Assembly (NCBI GenBank): GCA_038045445.1
Contig: JBBSYC010000001.1
Coordinates: forward strand, 62,001 to 126,000
Source of the DNA: SICU01 sp038045445
GTDB taxonomy: Archaea; Nanobdellota; Nanobdellia; Pacearchaeales; GW2011-AR1
Length of the DNA: 64,000 bases
Reading direction: 5' to 3'
Part shown: in pieces, positions 19,201-25,815 of the stretch
How the letters are laid out: every line of letters starts with the position of its first letter
Position numbering within the stretch: the first letter of the stretch is position 1
The notes under the pieces: generated by a model
The model's database searches: none
What the model was told of the DNA's origin: nothing
What the model saw: only the letters and a program-made list of their open reading frames with translations
Program-made: the position numbers and the translations under genes

Positions 19201-20495
19201 TTAATGGTGCCTCTACAAATGTTCAGATGATAGGGACTGGATTCTCGACTATTAATTGTGGTATAGAGATTAACAGAATTCTTGCTAATTCTTCTCTTTA
19301 TGGAATTAATTGTGTAAGTTCTACCAGAACGGACTTTGTTGTTCCCCCTGGATTATCTTTAGGGAATTATAGCTTGGTTGAAGTTACCTTGAATAATCTC
19401 GGAGGAGTTATTGCACGAAGCAATTCTTTAAACCTTACAGTAGTTAGTGGAAATGTTCCTGATGGAGATGGAGATGGAGTTCCAGATTCTATTGATTTGT
19501 GTCCTAATACTCCTGCAAATGTAAGGACGACTTATGGAATTAATGTATTCAATGGATGTCCTATTCCTAATATTTATCCAATGACTGCTTCGCTCACAAC
19601 TGACTTCTCAAATGTTCCTAATCTATTTGCTGTCGAGAATTTGAGAATGGGCATTGCTGGAAACTCTAGCGTTACTTTTAGGGCTCCCATTAGCATGTTA
19701 TGGGTGAATACTACTGCAGTTCCTTCTCATCATTTGCCTATAGGTCTTGGAGAATGGGCAATTAACTTATCAGAGAATTATGTTTTCATTAATTCTACAA
19801 AGAGACCTATCTTTAATGTTTCTGCTGAAGTAACTTTCTTTGATACTGGACTTACTAATCCTGTTTTGTATAGAGATGGAGTTATTTGTGATTCAAGTAA
19901 ATGTCATATTCTTTCTTTCGATACAATATCTGGAGATGTTGTAGCAAATGTTTCTGGGTTCTCTAGCTACTCTGTCTCTCAAGGTTCTTGTGGAGACTCT
20001 ATGTGTTCTATTGCAGAGACTTGCTCTAGCTGTTCTGCTGATTGCGGCTCTTGTGGAGGAAGTAGTGGGGGTGGTTCTTCTGGAGGAGGTTCCGGTGGAG
20101 GTGGAGGAGGCGGAGGTTCTAGTGGTGGAGGTGGAAGAACAAGTTCTGGACCAGTTATTAATCGTGTTGTTACTCAATGTAGTGATGGTCTTGACAATGA
20201 TGGAGATGAATTAATAGATTATCCTAGAGATAGAGGGTGTTTGAATAACGAAGATGATGTTGAACTTGACTCAAGCAATCTTGTTACCGACTCTGAAGAT
20301 AAAGAAAGGTTAGGAAATTCCGAAGAGAGTTTGGATAAAAATATAAGATTGGTGTTTTGGATTGTTCTTGCTACTCTTTTGATTGGAATCTCTATTGTTT
20401 TGATATTGATATTAAAATATTCGAGAAATCATAAAAGGATTAATGCTCTTGCAAAAATGGTGTCTGCTAATGCTTTTGATTTAAAACATAGTTGA
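13278..20495 (+). CDS. Giant surface-protein family member 2: polysaccharide-active multidomain protein (2405 aa)
   Basis: The largest gene in the window. I start it at ATG 13278 (MKRGFSIF), placed correctly after a TATA box. Order: signal/anchor; a beta domain whose pattern (VPISFQPCEYFD, then KGSVMFAVAHVKVSLAPGEE, residues about 245-315) resembles the N-terminus of exo-rhamnogalacturonan-lyase-like proteins; an alpha-helical region rich in Trp and His (about 560-1080) suggesting an alpha/alpha toroid; a MopE-like metal motif (from about 1091); TIG; a right-handed beta-helix (about 1358-1700); a second DNNCN motif; TIG; fibronectin III (about 1866-1960); TIG; TSP3; the duplicated domain; a Cys cluster; Gly/Ser linker; SDGLDND motif; membrane helix (about 2356-2380); and basic tail. 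Polysaccharide binding or cleavage is likely but unproven. Confidence 0.88.
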   Translation: MKRGFSIFVLFVSLILILSFYFGNFYDSNETISSDYSWPASVYLFHDLNLLKSPNMETFSGSSCTILGLSWDRQKARAGDDVKLLVNSKGCDEGTHVLLTISDSDLLSDDTLSSYRLPLVYDVTSAIWTVPSFPDAFSEFMEGKDIELYISATLDTEDVFSTLVYSPSNSLDVNDLNLEDYSIPLLIPLQESDGIGDPITGDLLSPILSVSASDLEEDPQVQLSAVSLGENQVFIKNENVFAVTNHLASVPISFQPCEYFDGDNNIRLRDTTTNNILTTQIQSTGYHQKDSASCTKGSVMFAVAHVKVSLAPGEERIYDIIESTQANSPFVYAPEVDDFVIRGAIRSVSTDIYGRDYVADIPFAGLEWVVNGDVVRIGKYTKMHRIANPSSCNTNQPCLSYLFSVVTYLTFVSNEPIVRTQVLVVNAMNFDELQTPDCSQTPCVYRRLDNNQPEWQNGNLKYGSLRFNIDGFANPFSFYFPDMDIRQPTTISQVDNTHATVWTMPSDGQYTLGCILGNTGGYCPPEFDRENKNYLGEGQSLLVDGIVKFGSYNTPTYTTHNYFAENKIGSGQSLKRWTKVDRLFESMIPDTSKLGDLSRWISPADAQSEYDSIRPSASNQRTHFGNAPIYQTRLTEASESFPRDFRVDMYSNLWVKYLLSCADRCNPKYLYALSFKNKQSTMFVGHLVGYEPWEHPLANPLIDDGTGGIPFSSSAGAERLCYSQNPFRTTYRDTLGFCNVQTPNAHLYDYGDLGIGEGRAPHHEWSAYGRTHWGTSEAEYVYASGDLMLRDVFMSTAKLHANVIHHSPDLTLTKPASGPARGIGRVAVGVEKAAFMTNPLIQSYYSDSLKRWLSRIDERLNKQNPGDRGYNPVTGDPYAVGHLGIDACNDVVFGNGELCGEQVWMEALAAQGLMEIRQNILETGTQYIQLMDTILFHLSRYLFDFGYKDPSQVKNNFVISHPITGQSITVNEGLGYLAYWTAHGPSPGVSVVTTYPRYNYGPETTDHWHIPNALCLLAKFYSPDTTRQNIALKSFEASFGYRGYTLKAESGSHRLKDILPPSLSVISADFLCSLTQLKNIPTPNVVNPPACPDADADGYSTCLGDCNDANPNIHPNVLESSGLCSDSVDNNCNGLRDCEDTGCFLCGDNTACYSSLYCNSNSIAYCGNLVVNNPNAVGLQETCDVNPAPPQLISVRGSGQNSLGDGRCIPPGTLPAHGQACTYAIAATCGDNMVNRQSEECDGTAVGICGPATSCSASCLCNGPVLNSISPNSITNPTQNVVVTASGRGFVATPTVKINNIPQSSVPVSFVNQNSISLTFTPDFLQILGSGTHQLSLVNPNTQETRSLSLTTTMSGGLCTNALMVGSGKPYAKPSDALAVAQDGDTILIFPGTYLDYATITQDNLIIRGVRDASGNRPKITWNGNVPNGKALFVLRSPHIVIDNLEMYGAESSSANGAALRVESPVTQLTVRNSYFHDSQMQILQDEGNLAFTALLEYNEFDHQGSCTNNDLNLCSHLVYINGGASVTVQNNYFHHARRMHHFKSRAAQNFVLYNRFTDEETGQSNYHIDFPQGGDNYVIGNLFHQNINTRNSNIIVVNTEINDPLKPAHTLQNLYVVANTFVDDFAGVMVSSDYNTNIRTLNNFVIRNNIFITSALQQNAFGGNPTFDSNLLSTIGSFTWFRNVLGYDYSLTGGLLNTGSPYGSSVTGYSLTPSYQYVHNAKRETRSASGAPDVGAYEFSGGGGNTCFSSTELCDGIDNNCNSQIDEGIVCTSCSGGPSGPSIVSVQPYNFSIANNTLVVVTGQNFASNSDIRINGLPVSTIRTSLTELRWNYIANSLLAGLNTLTVYNPPTGLSSGPFYLNLTSPPNAPSNFVAIPQSSTVILLTWIDNANNEDYFEMERRPLPSGTFAIMPGASRLNPNSRTYNNTGLSVGASYEYHVRAVNSAGTSAWSNLANATTASNLVLTSLNPNSTVNGASTNVQMIGTGFSTINCGIEINRILANSSLYGINCVSSTRTDFVVPPGLSLGNYSLVEVTLNNLGGVIARSNSLNLTVVSGNVPDGDGDGVPDSIDLCPNTPANVRTTYGINVFNGCPIPNIYPMTASLTTDFSNVPNLFAVENLRMGIAGNSSVTFRAPISMLWVNTTAVPSHHLPIGLGEWAINLSENYVFINSTKRPIFNVSAEVTFFDTGLTNPVLYRDGVICDSSKCHILSFDTISGDVVANVSGFSSYSVSQGSCGDSMCSIAETCSSCSADCGSCGGSSGGGSSGGGSGGGGGGGGSSGGGGRTSSGPVINRVVTQCSDGLDNDGDELIDYPRDRGCLNNEDDVELDSSNLVTDSEDKERLGNSEESLDKNIRLVFWIVLATLLIGISIVLILILKYSRNHKRINALAKMVSANAFDLKHS
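19482..20044 (+). repeat. 563-bp duplicated segment, copy 2
   Basis: Second copy of the segment at 12258-12820, in the same reading frame and same domain position (just before the Gly/Ser linker). The three differences are at the 5' edge. The copies are about 7.2 kb apart in direct orientation, so recombination between them could delete most of the 2405-residue gene. Confidence 0.95.
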
Positions 20496-20502
20496 GGGAT
20501 AA

Positions 20503-20511
20503 TTTATATAT
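20503..20511 (+). promoter_or_regulatory. TATA box of third surface-protein gene
   Basis: TTTATATAT ends 20 bases before the ATG at 20532. It supports that ATG over the in-frame TTG at 20520. Confidence 0.6.
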
Positions 20512-20531
20512 CTTAAAGCTTGTTTTTGTTT

Positions 20532-23500
20532 ATGAGAGTTAATTATTTTTGGTATTTGTTTTTTGTTTTAATTTTATCAATTATATTAATTACTTATTTT
20601 GTTAAGGTTAATAATCTTGAAGGCTCTTTTTCTACTCCTAGAGACGACGGAATCCTTGGATCTCTTGAAGATTCTGAAGGTCAGCTTTCTCCTCTTGGAG
20701 GTGATGAATCCTTTATAATCGAGAATACCTTAGCTCCTGCAGGTGCTTCTTTAGAGGGGACTAATGCTGTGGGTTTTGATTCTTCTAAAGGAGTTTACTA
20801 TTTTGAATTTAGGGATTTTAATGATATTCTTTTAGATAGATATGAAATAAATATTAGTAACTCCGAAGTTCAAAAAGGGATTTTAAAAATTAGGGAATCT
20901 CGAAGAAATTTCTTTCCAGTGGTTGATGGGGGGACTCTTTATAGGACCCCTTCAGGACAAATACTTCAACCAATTGATCTCGCATTAAAATCCCAGATTA
21001 ACTCTTTTAATCATCAACAGACTTCTTTAAATAGTGTTCAATTTCAATATGATGAAACTGTTAGTTCTGAGACCGAAACCGTTTTACTTACAAAGCAGTA
21101 TACGTTTTCCATTAAAGGGGGAACACTCATTATAGAGGTTAAACAAATTGATTCTCCTCTTACTCCTACATCGAATTATGCAGGATTTACTTTTGGTCAG
21201 GCGAATAATGTTGAGAATCCTCGAAATATATCAATACCTTATATGGAAATAGCACCCATAACTGTTGTAAATAACAGCTTCTTTTCTTCAACATATATTG
21301 ATTGGTCTTTAAGCAATTCAAATTATTATCCTCAATTAGTTTGGTCTAATTCTAATTCTCCTGGAAATTTTAAAAATTCTTACTCTTCAAAATATGTTGC
21401 TCGTCAAAGTAATACATACAATAATATTGAAGAAACGGGATATGTTTCAGTTAGTAATAATGTTGAGGATCTTATGATGGTTCCTCACAGACAGCCATCC
21501 CCTTATCGCAATCAATTGGACTCGAGACCAGTAATTTCTGTTTGGAATCTTTGGGGAAATTTTCAAACTTCGGAAGGAGTTCTTTCCTATTTTCATGATT
21601 CTCTAGGTATTGATAATCTGACTGTGATTTACAATAGATGGAGTCAGAATTTCTGTGCTCCTCCCCATGATCTTCCTGCAGCAATGAATCTCGGCGGAAA
21701 TGAGGCACTACTTAGGTTAGTAAATAAAGCTAAATCTTATGGTTATTTATTTGCACTTTATGAAGTTTATTCAGATTTAAATCCTAGTAGTCCATTTTGG
21801 GAAAAAAATCAAGATAAAATCTCGCTTAATTCAAGTGGTGCGAGGCGTTTAGGGTGGTTTGCAGAAAGTTGCCCTTTTCCCCAAAACTATGATCTTTCGA
21901 GTGATAAGAGTTTGTTCTTTGCTCAAAATATTTCTCCTCAAATTAAAGAAACTTTTAATCCTAATGCGGTTTATACAGATGTAATTCCAAAACAATATAT
22001 GACTAATGGTGGAATAGATTATTCTGCAACTAATTTAAATTCTAGTTCTATTGGTGCTACTATGCAAAATGCTATGCATTTGTTTGATTTTCTTCATTCT
22101 AATTATAACTCTCCTCTTTTTGGAGAGGGTGGTCAAGTTCCAATTTCTCCAAGAGTAATGTATGGAGGTTTGGTTGATTCAATTGGAGGTGAAATTGTTG
22201 GTAGGGAATTTGCCCCCATATTACCAGATTATGAACTTAAAATTATAAAACCTTTAATGGCAAATCAGGGAATGGGTATGCCTCAAAGATGGGTTGGAGA
22301 TGGGACAATACACCATGTCGGAGATTTGGACATAGCTAATTTAGATTTGGATAAGTATAATTCAATGGCTATCTCTTATGGTCATACTGGGTATATAGAC
22401 GAATTGTTGAGTCAAACAAATCCCCTTTATTATCTGTCCAAATATTATGTAACTGAATATTATTTATTTAGGGAAATTCAAGAGAGATATCTTTCTTCTC
22501 CAGTAATATCAGTTTTATATGAAAATTCTTCTGGAAATATGATTGATCTTAATGAAGCTTTGCGCCAGAATCTAGATTTTAGTAAGACTAAATTAAGAAC
22601 TTCTTATTCTAATGGTCTCGTGGTATATGTTAATCACGGTTCTTCTATTTGGGTAGTTACCCAAAGTGGGAAAACTTATTATCTACCATTAAATGGTTGG
22701 TTGGCTATTGCCCCAGATTTTATAGAGTATTCTGCTTTAGTAGACCAAAATGGTAATCCTTCGATTAGTGGACATAGGGCAGATTATATTTATTCCCCCA
22801 ATTATCTTTTCGTGAATGGCCGCGGAGTTGAAACCTCGTTTGGAAATGATTATTTCAATAATCCTATAATTGCAACTAATATTTTAGTAATTAAACCTAC
22901 TGGTTGGATAGTTCTTGAAACTTTAGACCCTAATATAGGGGGACAATTTGTTCCTTCGGTTTTTCATTTAGTTCCATCAATAAATAGGATAAATCCAGAT
23001 AATGTTATTAATAATAAGGATAATTTAATTAGAGTTCAAGGACTTAATTTTACGTTTACTAATTTTTTAATGCTTAATGATATTCTCTTAGATGATAGCA
23101 TTTATCAAGTTAATATTGTTAATTCTACAGATATAACTTTTGTTCTTCCATCTGGATTTTCGACCGGAGATTATAATTTAACTGTTATTCATCCAATTGG
23201 TCAAACTGGTAGTCTGACTAGTAATTCCTTAATTTTAAGGGTTGAATCTCCAAGTGGTACTGGCGGAAGCTCATCCGGTGGTGGTTCTTCCGGTGGTGGA
23301 GGCGGAGGAGGCTCTGGAGGTCCTGCAGTCGGAGGAGGTTTAATAACTCAATGTAACGATGGAGTCGATAACGACGGAGATTTGTTAATAGATTATCCAA
23401 ATGATTTGGGGTGCAGTAGTTCTAATGACAATAGTGAAATTGATTCTGAATTGATAATAGGATCTACTTCTGGTTCAAATTATACCTCTGGCAACTCAGG

Positions 23501-23666
23501 GGCTGTCGGAGGAAGGGATTCTGGAGAGAATATGAGCTTAATCTTTTGGGTTCTTCTTGTATCTCTTTCAATTGCTATAATTATTGTATTTGTTTTAATT
23601 ATAAGACATTATAGGGCGCGTAAAAGAATAGATTCACTAACAAGATTTTCTAATTACTCTAAGTAA
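20532..23666 (+). CDS. Giant surface-protein family member 3: putative glycoside-hydrolase-like domain protein
   Basis: A 1044-residue surface protein. After an N-terminal membrane/signal helix (about 5-22) come a beta-rich region (about 40-300) and a domain at about 330-640 with the look of a TIM-barrel glycoside hydrolase: SVWNLWGNFQTSEGVLSYF, NLTVIYNRWSQ, LVNKAKSYGYLFALYEVYSD, and NPNAVYTDVIPKQY. Strand-end acidic residues (YEVYSD, YTDV) are candidates for catalysis. A beta domain, one TIG domain (about 815-910), a Gly/Ser linker, CNDGVDNDGDLLIDYPNDLG, a membrane helix (about 1005-1027) and a basic tail follow. It lacks the duplicated TSP3 segment of its two neighbours. The exact hydrolase family cannot be named; resemblance to GH101/DUF5696-type barrels is a suggestion only. 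Confidence 0.82.
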   Translation: MRVNYFWYLFFVLILSIILITYFVKVNNLEGSFSTPRDDGILGSLEDSEGQLSPLGGDESFIIENTLAPAGASLEGTNAVGFDSSKGVYYFEFRDFNDILLDRYEINISNSEVQKGILKIRESRRNFFPVVDGGTLYRTPSGQILQPIDLALKSQINSFNHQQTSLNSVQFQYDETVSSETETVLLTKQYTFSIKGGTLIIEVKQIDSPLTPTSNYAGFTFGQANNVENPRNISIPYMEIAPITVVNNSFFSSTYIDWSLSNSNYYPQLVWSNSNSPGNFKNSYSSKYVARQSNTYNNIEETGYVSVSNNVEDLMMVPHRQPSPYRNQLDSRPVISVWNLWGNFQTSEGVLSYFHDSLGIDNLTVIYNRWSQNFCAPPHDLPAAMNLGGNEALLRLVNKAKSYGYLFALYEVYSDLNPSSPFWEKNQDKISLNSSGARRLGWFAESCPFPQNYDLSSDKSLFFAQNISPQIKETFNPNAVYTDVIPKQYMTNGGIDYSATNLNSSSIGATMQNAMHLFDFLHSNYNSPLFGEGGQVPISPRVMYGGLVDSIGGEIVGREFAPILPDYELKIIKPLMANQGMGMPQRWVGDGTIHHVGDLDIANLDLDKYNSMAISYGHTGYIDELLSQTNPLYYLSKYYVTEYYLFREIQERYLSSPVISVLYENSSGNMIDLNEALRQNLDFSKTKLRTSYSNGLVVYVNHGSSIWVVTQSGKTYYLPLNGWLAIAPDFIEYSALVDQNGNPSISGHRADYIYSPNYLFVNGRGVETSFGNDYFNNPIIATNILVIKPTGWIVLETLDPNIGGQFVPSVFHLVPSINRINPDNVINNKDNLIRVQGLNFTFTNFLMLNDILLDDSIYQVNIVNSTDITFVLPSGFSTGDYNLTVIHPIGQTGSLTSNSLILRVESPSGTGGSSSGGGSSGGGGGGGSGGPAVGGGLITQCNDGVDNDGDLLIDYPNDLGCSSSNDNSEIDSELIIGSTSGSNYTSGNSGAVGGRDSGENMSLIFWVLLVSLSIAIIIVFVLIIRHYRARKRIDSLTRFSNYSK

Positions 23667-23679
23667 TAATGTAATATAT

Positions 23680-24774
23680 TTATTCTATTTGAAATCTTAA
23701 TATTGCCCCTGCGCCCTTTGTGATATTGTAGAATTGTTCGCCTTCTTGCGTTTCATCTGAAATCATTATAACTTCAGAACCCATATCTATTGCCAATCTT
23801 TCTAGTTCTGCTACTTGCTTCTTCTCTAATTTTTCAGATATTAACAATTTGTGGACTGCTCCCCTTTCTAAAGCTACTTTTGTTTTTTCAATACCATATG
23901 CTGCTTTTTCAGGATATTTTCCCAAGGTCATGAAAAACTCTTCTATTATCTTTTTTTCCTTTATTATTTCTTGCTCTGCAATATCGCTTTGTGAGGCTTC
24001 TACTAAAAGTTTTAGTCCATGTTCATCTACATATCCTATGTCTTTAACTGCTATGACTTTCTCTTTTAATTTTGTTACTAATTGACCTTCTTCTAAGAAC
24101 TCTTCTTTTGTAGGTATTGGTCCACCTACAAGAATTCCTTTTAATCTAGGTAATTCAAAGAATAATTCTTTCATTGCTTCTGCAGTTCTTCTGAAAAATT
24201 CTTTTGCCAAACCTTCTGTTATTCTGTGAAAACGCTGAGAACTTTGACCTCCTGCCCTCACTTTGCTTGGAACTCCCGAAGTTAAATGTCTTAGAACTTT
24301 GATTTGTTTTCCTTCTAATAATCCTAGAGTTGCTTCCTGTCTATCTATTACTACAAGAGCATACACTTCGTCTGTTTGAAGCATGTCTTTTAATGGTTCC
24401 GTTACAAAAACTTGATCGCACCTATACATTCTGACTCTTAGGGGTTTTGGAGGTTCTATTGCCCATAATTTTATATCAGATACTCCTTCTTTTTCAGATA
24501 TATTTCCAGCATATAAAGCAAGACCATTTTTTGGAGTTGCCTTCGTATTCTTTAGCGTTCTGATTATCATATCTATTGCATCGGTAACTGCACTTCTTGT
24601 TGCTTTAGATTTAATGTTATCTGCTGTTGAACGCTCTGACTCTAATTGTTTTGTTACACTGTGAATATTGAAATCTACTGGAATGAGCACTGTGACTAAT
24701 TCAGTATGTCTTCCTCTGACACTTTCCAATTCTTCAATTTGTTCTTCTAGTTGAAGTTTTTGTTTGTCGTTCAT
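23680..24774 (-). CDS. prf1: Peptide chain release factor aRF1
   Basis: Recognises all three stop codons and triggers peptide release. The 364-residue protein has the NIKS codon-reading loop (53-56), the YRCDQVF motif (about 117-123) and the catalytic GGQ (175-177) in RAGGQSSQRF. Archaeal aRF1 is usually about 410 residues. The C domain here runs straight from KTKVALERGAVHKLLIS to ELERLAIDMGSEVIMIS, so the minidomain with its zinc ligands is missing. Its ATG overlaps the stop of the upstream DUF5615 toxin-like gene as ATGA, giving a DUF433-DUF5615-aRF1 unit. Expression through translational coupling to the toxin-antitoxin genes is likely. Confidence 0.95.
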   Translation of the reverse strand: MNDKQKLQLEEQIEELESVRGRHTELVTVLIPVDFNIHSVTKQLESERSTADNIKSKATRSAVTDAIDMIIRTLKNTKATPKNGLALYAGNISEKEGVSDIKLWAIEPPKPLRVRMYRCDQVFVTEPLKDMLQTDEVYALVVIDRQEATLGLLEGKQIKVLRHLTSGVPSKVRAGGQSSQRFHRITEGLAKEFFRRTAEAMKELFFELPRLKGILVGGPIPTKEEFLEEGQLVTKLKEKVIAVKDIGYVDEHGLKLLVEASQSDIAEQEIIKEKKIIEEFFMTLGKYPEKAAYGIEKTKVALERGAVHKLLISEKLEKKQVAELERLAIDMGSEVIMISDETQEGEQFYNITKGAGAILRFQIE

Positions 24775-25166
24775 GATGGTTTTATTCTCCTATACTTTCC
24801 TAGTTCGAGGATAGTTATAGAATTTATTAGATTATCTGGTTCTATTTCGTCTATAAGGCTTTTTAAGGTATTTGTTATTTGGATTCCAGTAAAAGAGTAA
24901 GGAAGCCTTATAATTATTAGACCATAATGGCTACTCTTGGAGTATCTTAATGGGTTGCCAAAATTCTTATCTTTTGTTATTAGTATAGCTTTTTTATTTT
25001 TAGCATATTCTGCAATCTTGCCATCTTCCTCTCCTTGTAACTCTGTTAAACTAATATGTTCTACTTCAAAACCTTTGCTTTTTAGCATTTCTACCGAGGA
25101 TTTAGGAACATTTTCATCTAAAACAAATTTACATTTATTTTTGTAGTTCTCTAACTTCTTCACCAT
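24771..25166 (-). CDS. DUF5615 PIN-like putative toxin
   Basis: A 131-residue PIN-like nuclease of the DUF5615/Mut7-C type. It opens with the acidic motif FVLDENVPKSSVEMLKSKG, then GEEDGKIAEYAKNKKAILIT and KDKNFGNP, supplying the Asp/Glu residues of a PIN active site. The upstream DUF433 gene overlaps by 32 bases; DUF433/DUF5615 is a recognised toxin-antitoxin pairing. The stop overlaps the aRF1 start by 4 bases. RNase activity is predicted from the fold only. Confidence 0.85.
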   Translation of the reverse strand: MVKKLENYKNKCKFVLDENVPKSSVEMLKSKGFEVEHISLTELQGEEDGKIAEYAKNKKAILITKDKNFGNPLRYSKSSHYGLIIIRLPYSFTGIQITNTLKSLIDEIEPDNLINSITILELGKYRRIKPS

Positions 25167-25353
25167 GTATTAAAGAAGCAATATATCTCAATACTATAAG
25201 AATATCTTCTTTTCTTAAATTATATTCTTTTTCTATTTCTTCATAAGTCATTCCTGAAGTAAGCATTCCAAGAACCTCTTCAACAGATATTCTTGTTCCT
25301 TCTATTATAGGTATTCCATGTCTTACTCTTTGATCTATTATTATTTTTCTCAT
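25135..25353 (-). CDS. DUF433 antitoxin
   Basis: A 72-residue DUF433 protein with a helix-turn-helix. The family pattern is plain: VRHGIPIIEGTRISVEEVL, then LTSGMTYEEIEKEYNLRKED and a helix ALRYIASLI-like end (VLRYIASLIHG). It is expected to bind its promoter and neutralise the DUF5615 partner. It is the first gene of the three-gene unit ending with aRF1. The region upstream (25354-25410) contains AT-rich promoter-like sequence. Confidence 0.88.
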   Translation of the reverse strand: MRKIIIDQRVRHGIPIIEGTRISVEEVLGMLTSGMTYEEIEKEYNLRKEDILIVLRYIASLIHGEEVRELQK

Positions 25354-25410
25354 ATATCTTAATGAATTGAAGAGTTAATAAAAGTTGGGTTTCTTTAATT
25401 GCGTTTTAAA

Positions 25411-25628
25411 CCTTATGAATTGATGTCGAAGTGTTTGGAAACCACTTACTTTAGTGCGTGGAACACTTCGAGCATCCAAAAATCGAGCACCATTCAAATC
25501 GTATGCTAAAGCATGCGGTGGTGCATCGATTTTTTGATATTCATAGGCCTTCGCTTGTAGAGGACAAGCTTCAGACATTGCTAATTGAGATTAGAAGGCT
25601 TAAAATTATAATCTGAGATAATTTTAAG
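25411..25628 (+). ncRNA. Putative structured RNA or palindromic element
   Basis: The 460-base gap between the DUF433 gene and valS holds a compact set of inverted repeats. A closing stem (25411-25420 with 25539-25547) encloses two hairpins: a perfect 9-bp stem 25427-25435/25462-25470 with an inner CACT/AGTG stem, and a long stem 25479-25492/25519-25533 with an inner 25501-25506/25511-25516 stem. Two more follow: GCTTGT/ACAAGC (25553-25558/25564-25569) and a perfect 11-bp stem (25599-25609/25618-25628). A G-U pair in one inner stem works only on the plus strand. It is richer in GC than its surroundings. A known RNA family was not recognised; 25629-25815 shows nothing clear. Confidence 0.45.
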
Positions 25629-25815
25629 GGTTGCGGGTTAAAAAACTAATCTAATTGACCTATTGCTCTGTCTTTTTCTCTAACAAACGGTCCAATCCCC
25701 TTAAATATCCCAAAGTAGCTTTTTATCTTCTTATTTTTTGTTTTTTTATTATATTTTATTTTCATCTTAACCAAAGTATTATAATAAAACACCATTGGAA
25801 ACTATTAAATGTTTT

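Noticed and set aside
20050..20150. Gly-codon-rich repeats as a possible CRISPR or tandem repeat array
   Set aside because: They encode the Gly/Ser linker of the surface protein; no regular repeat-spacer structure. No CRISPR array or cas gene was seen in the window.
19893..20214. Reading frames on both strands over the Gly/Ser linker coding region
   Set aside because: Low-complexity shadows of the 2405-residue gene.
25375..25578. 67-codon minus-strand reading frame
   Set aside because: It runs straight over the inverted repeats of the hairpin element, has no promoter and its composition follows the palindromes; more likely non-coding.
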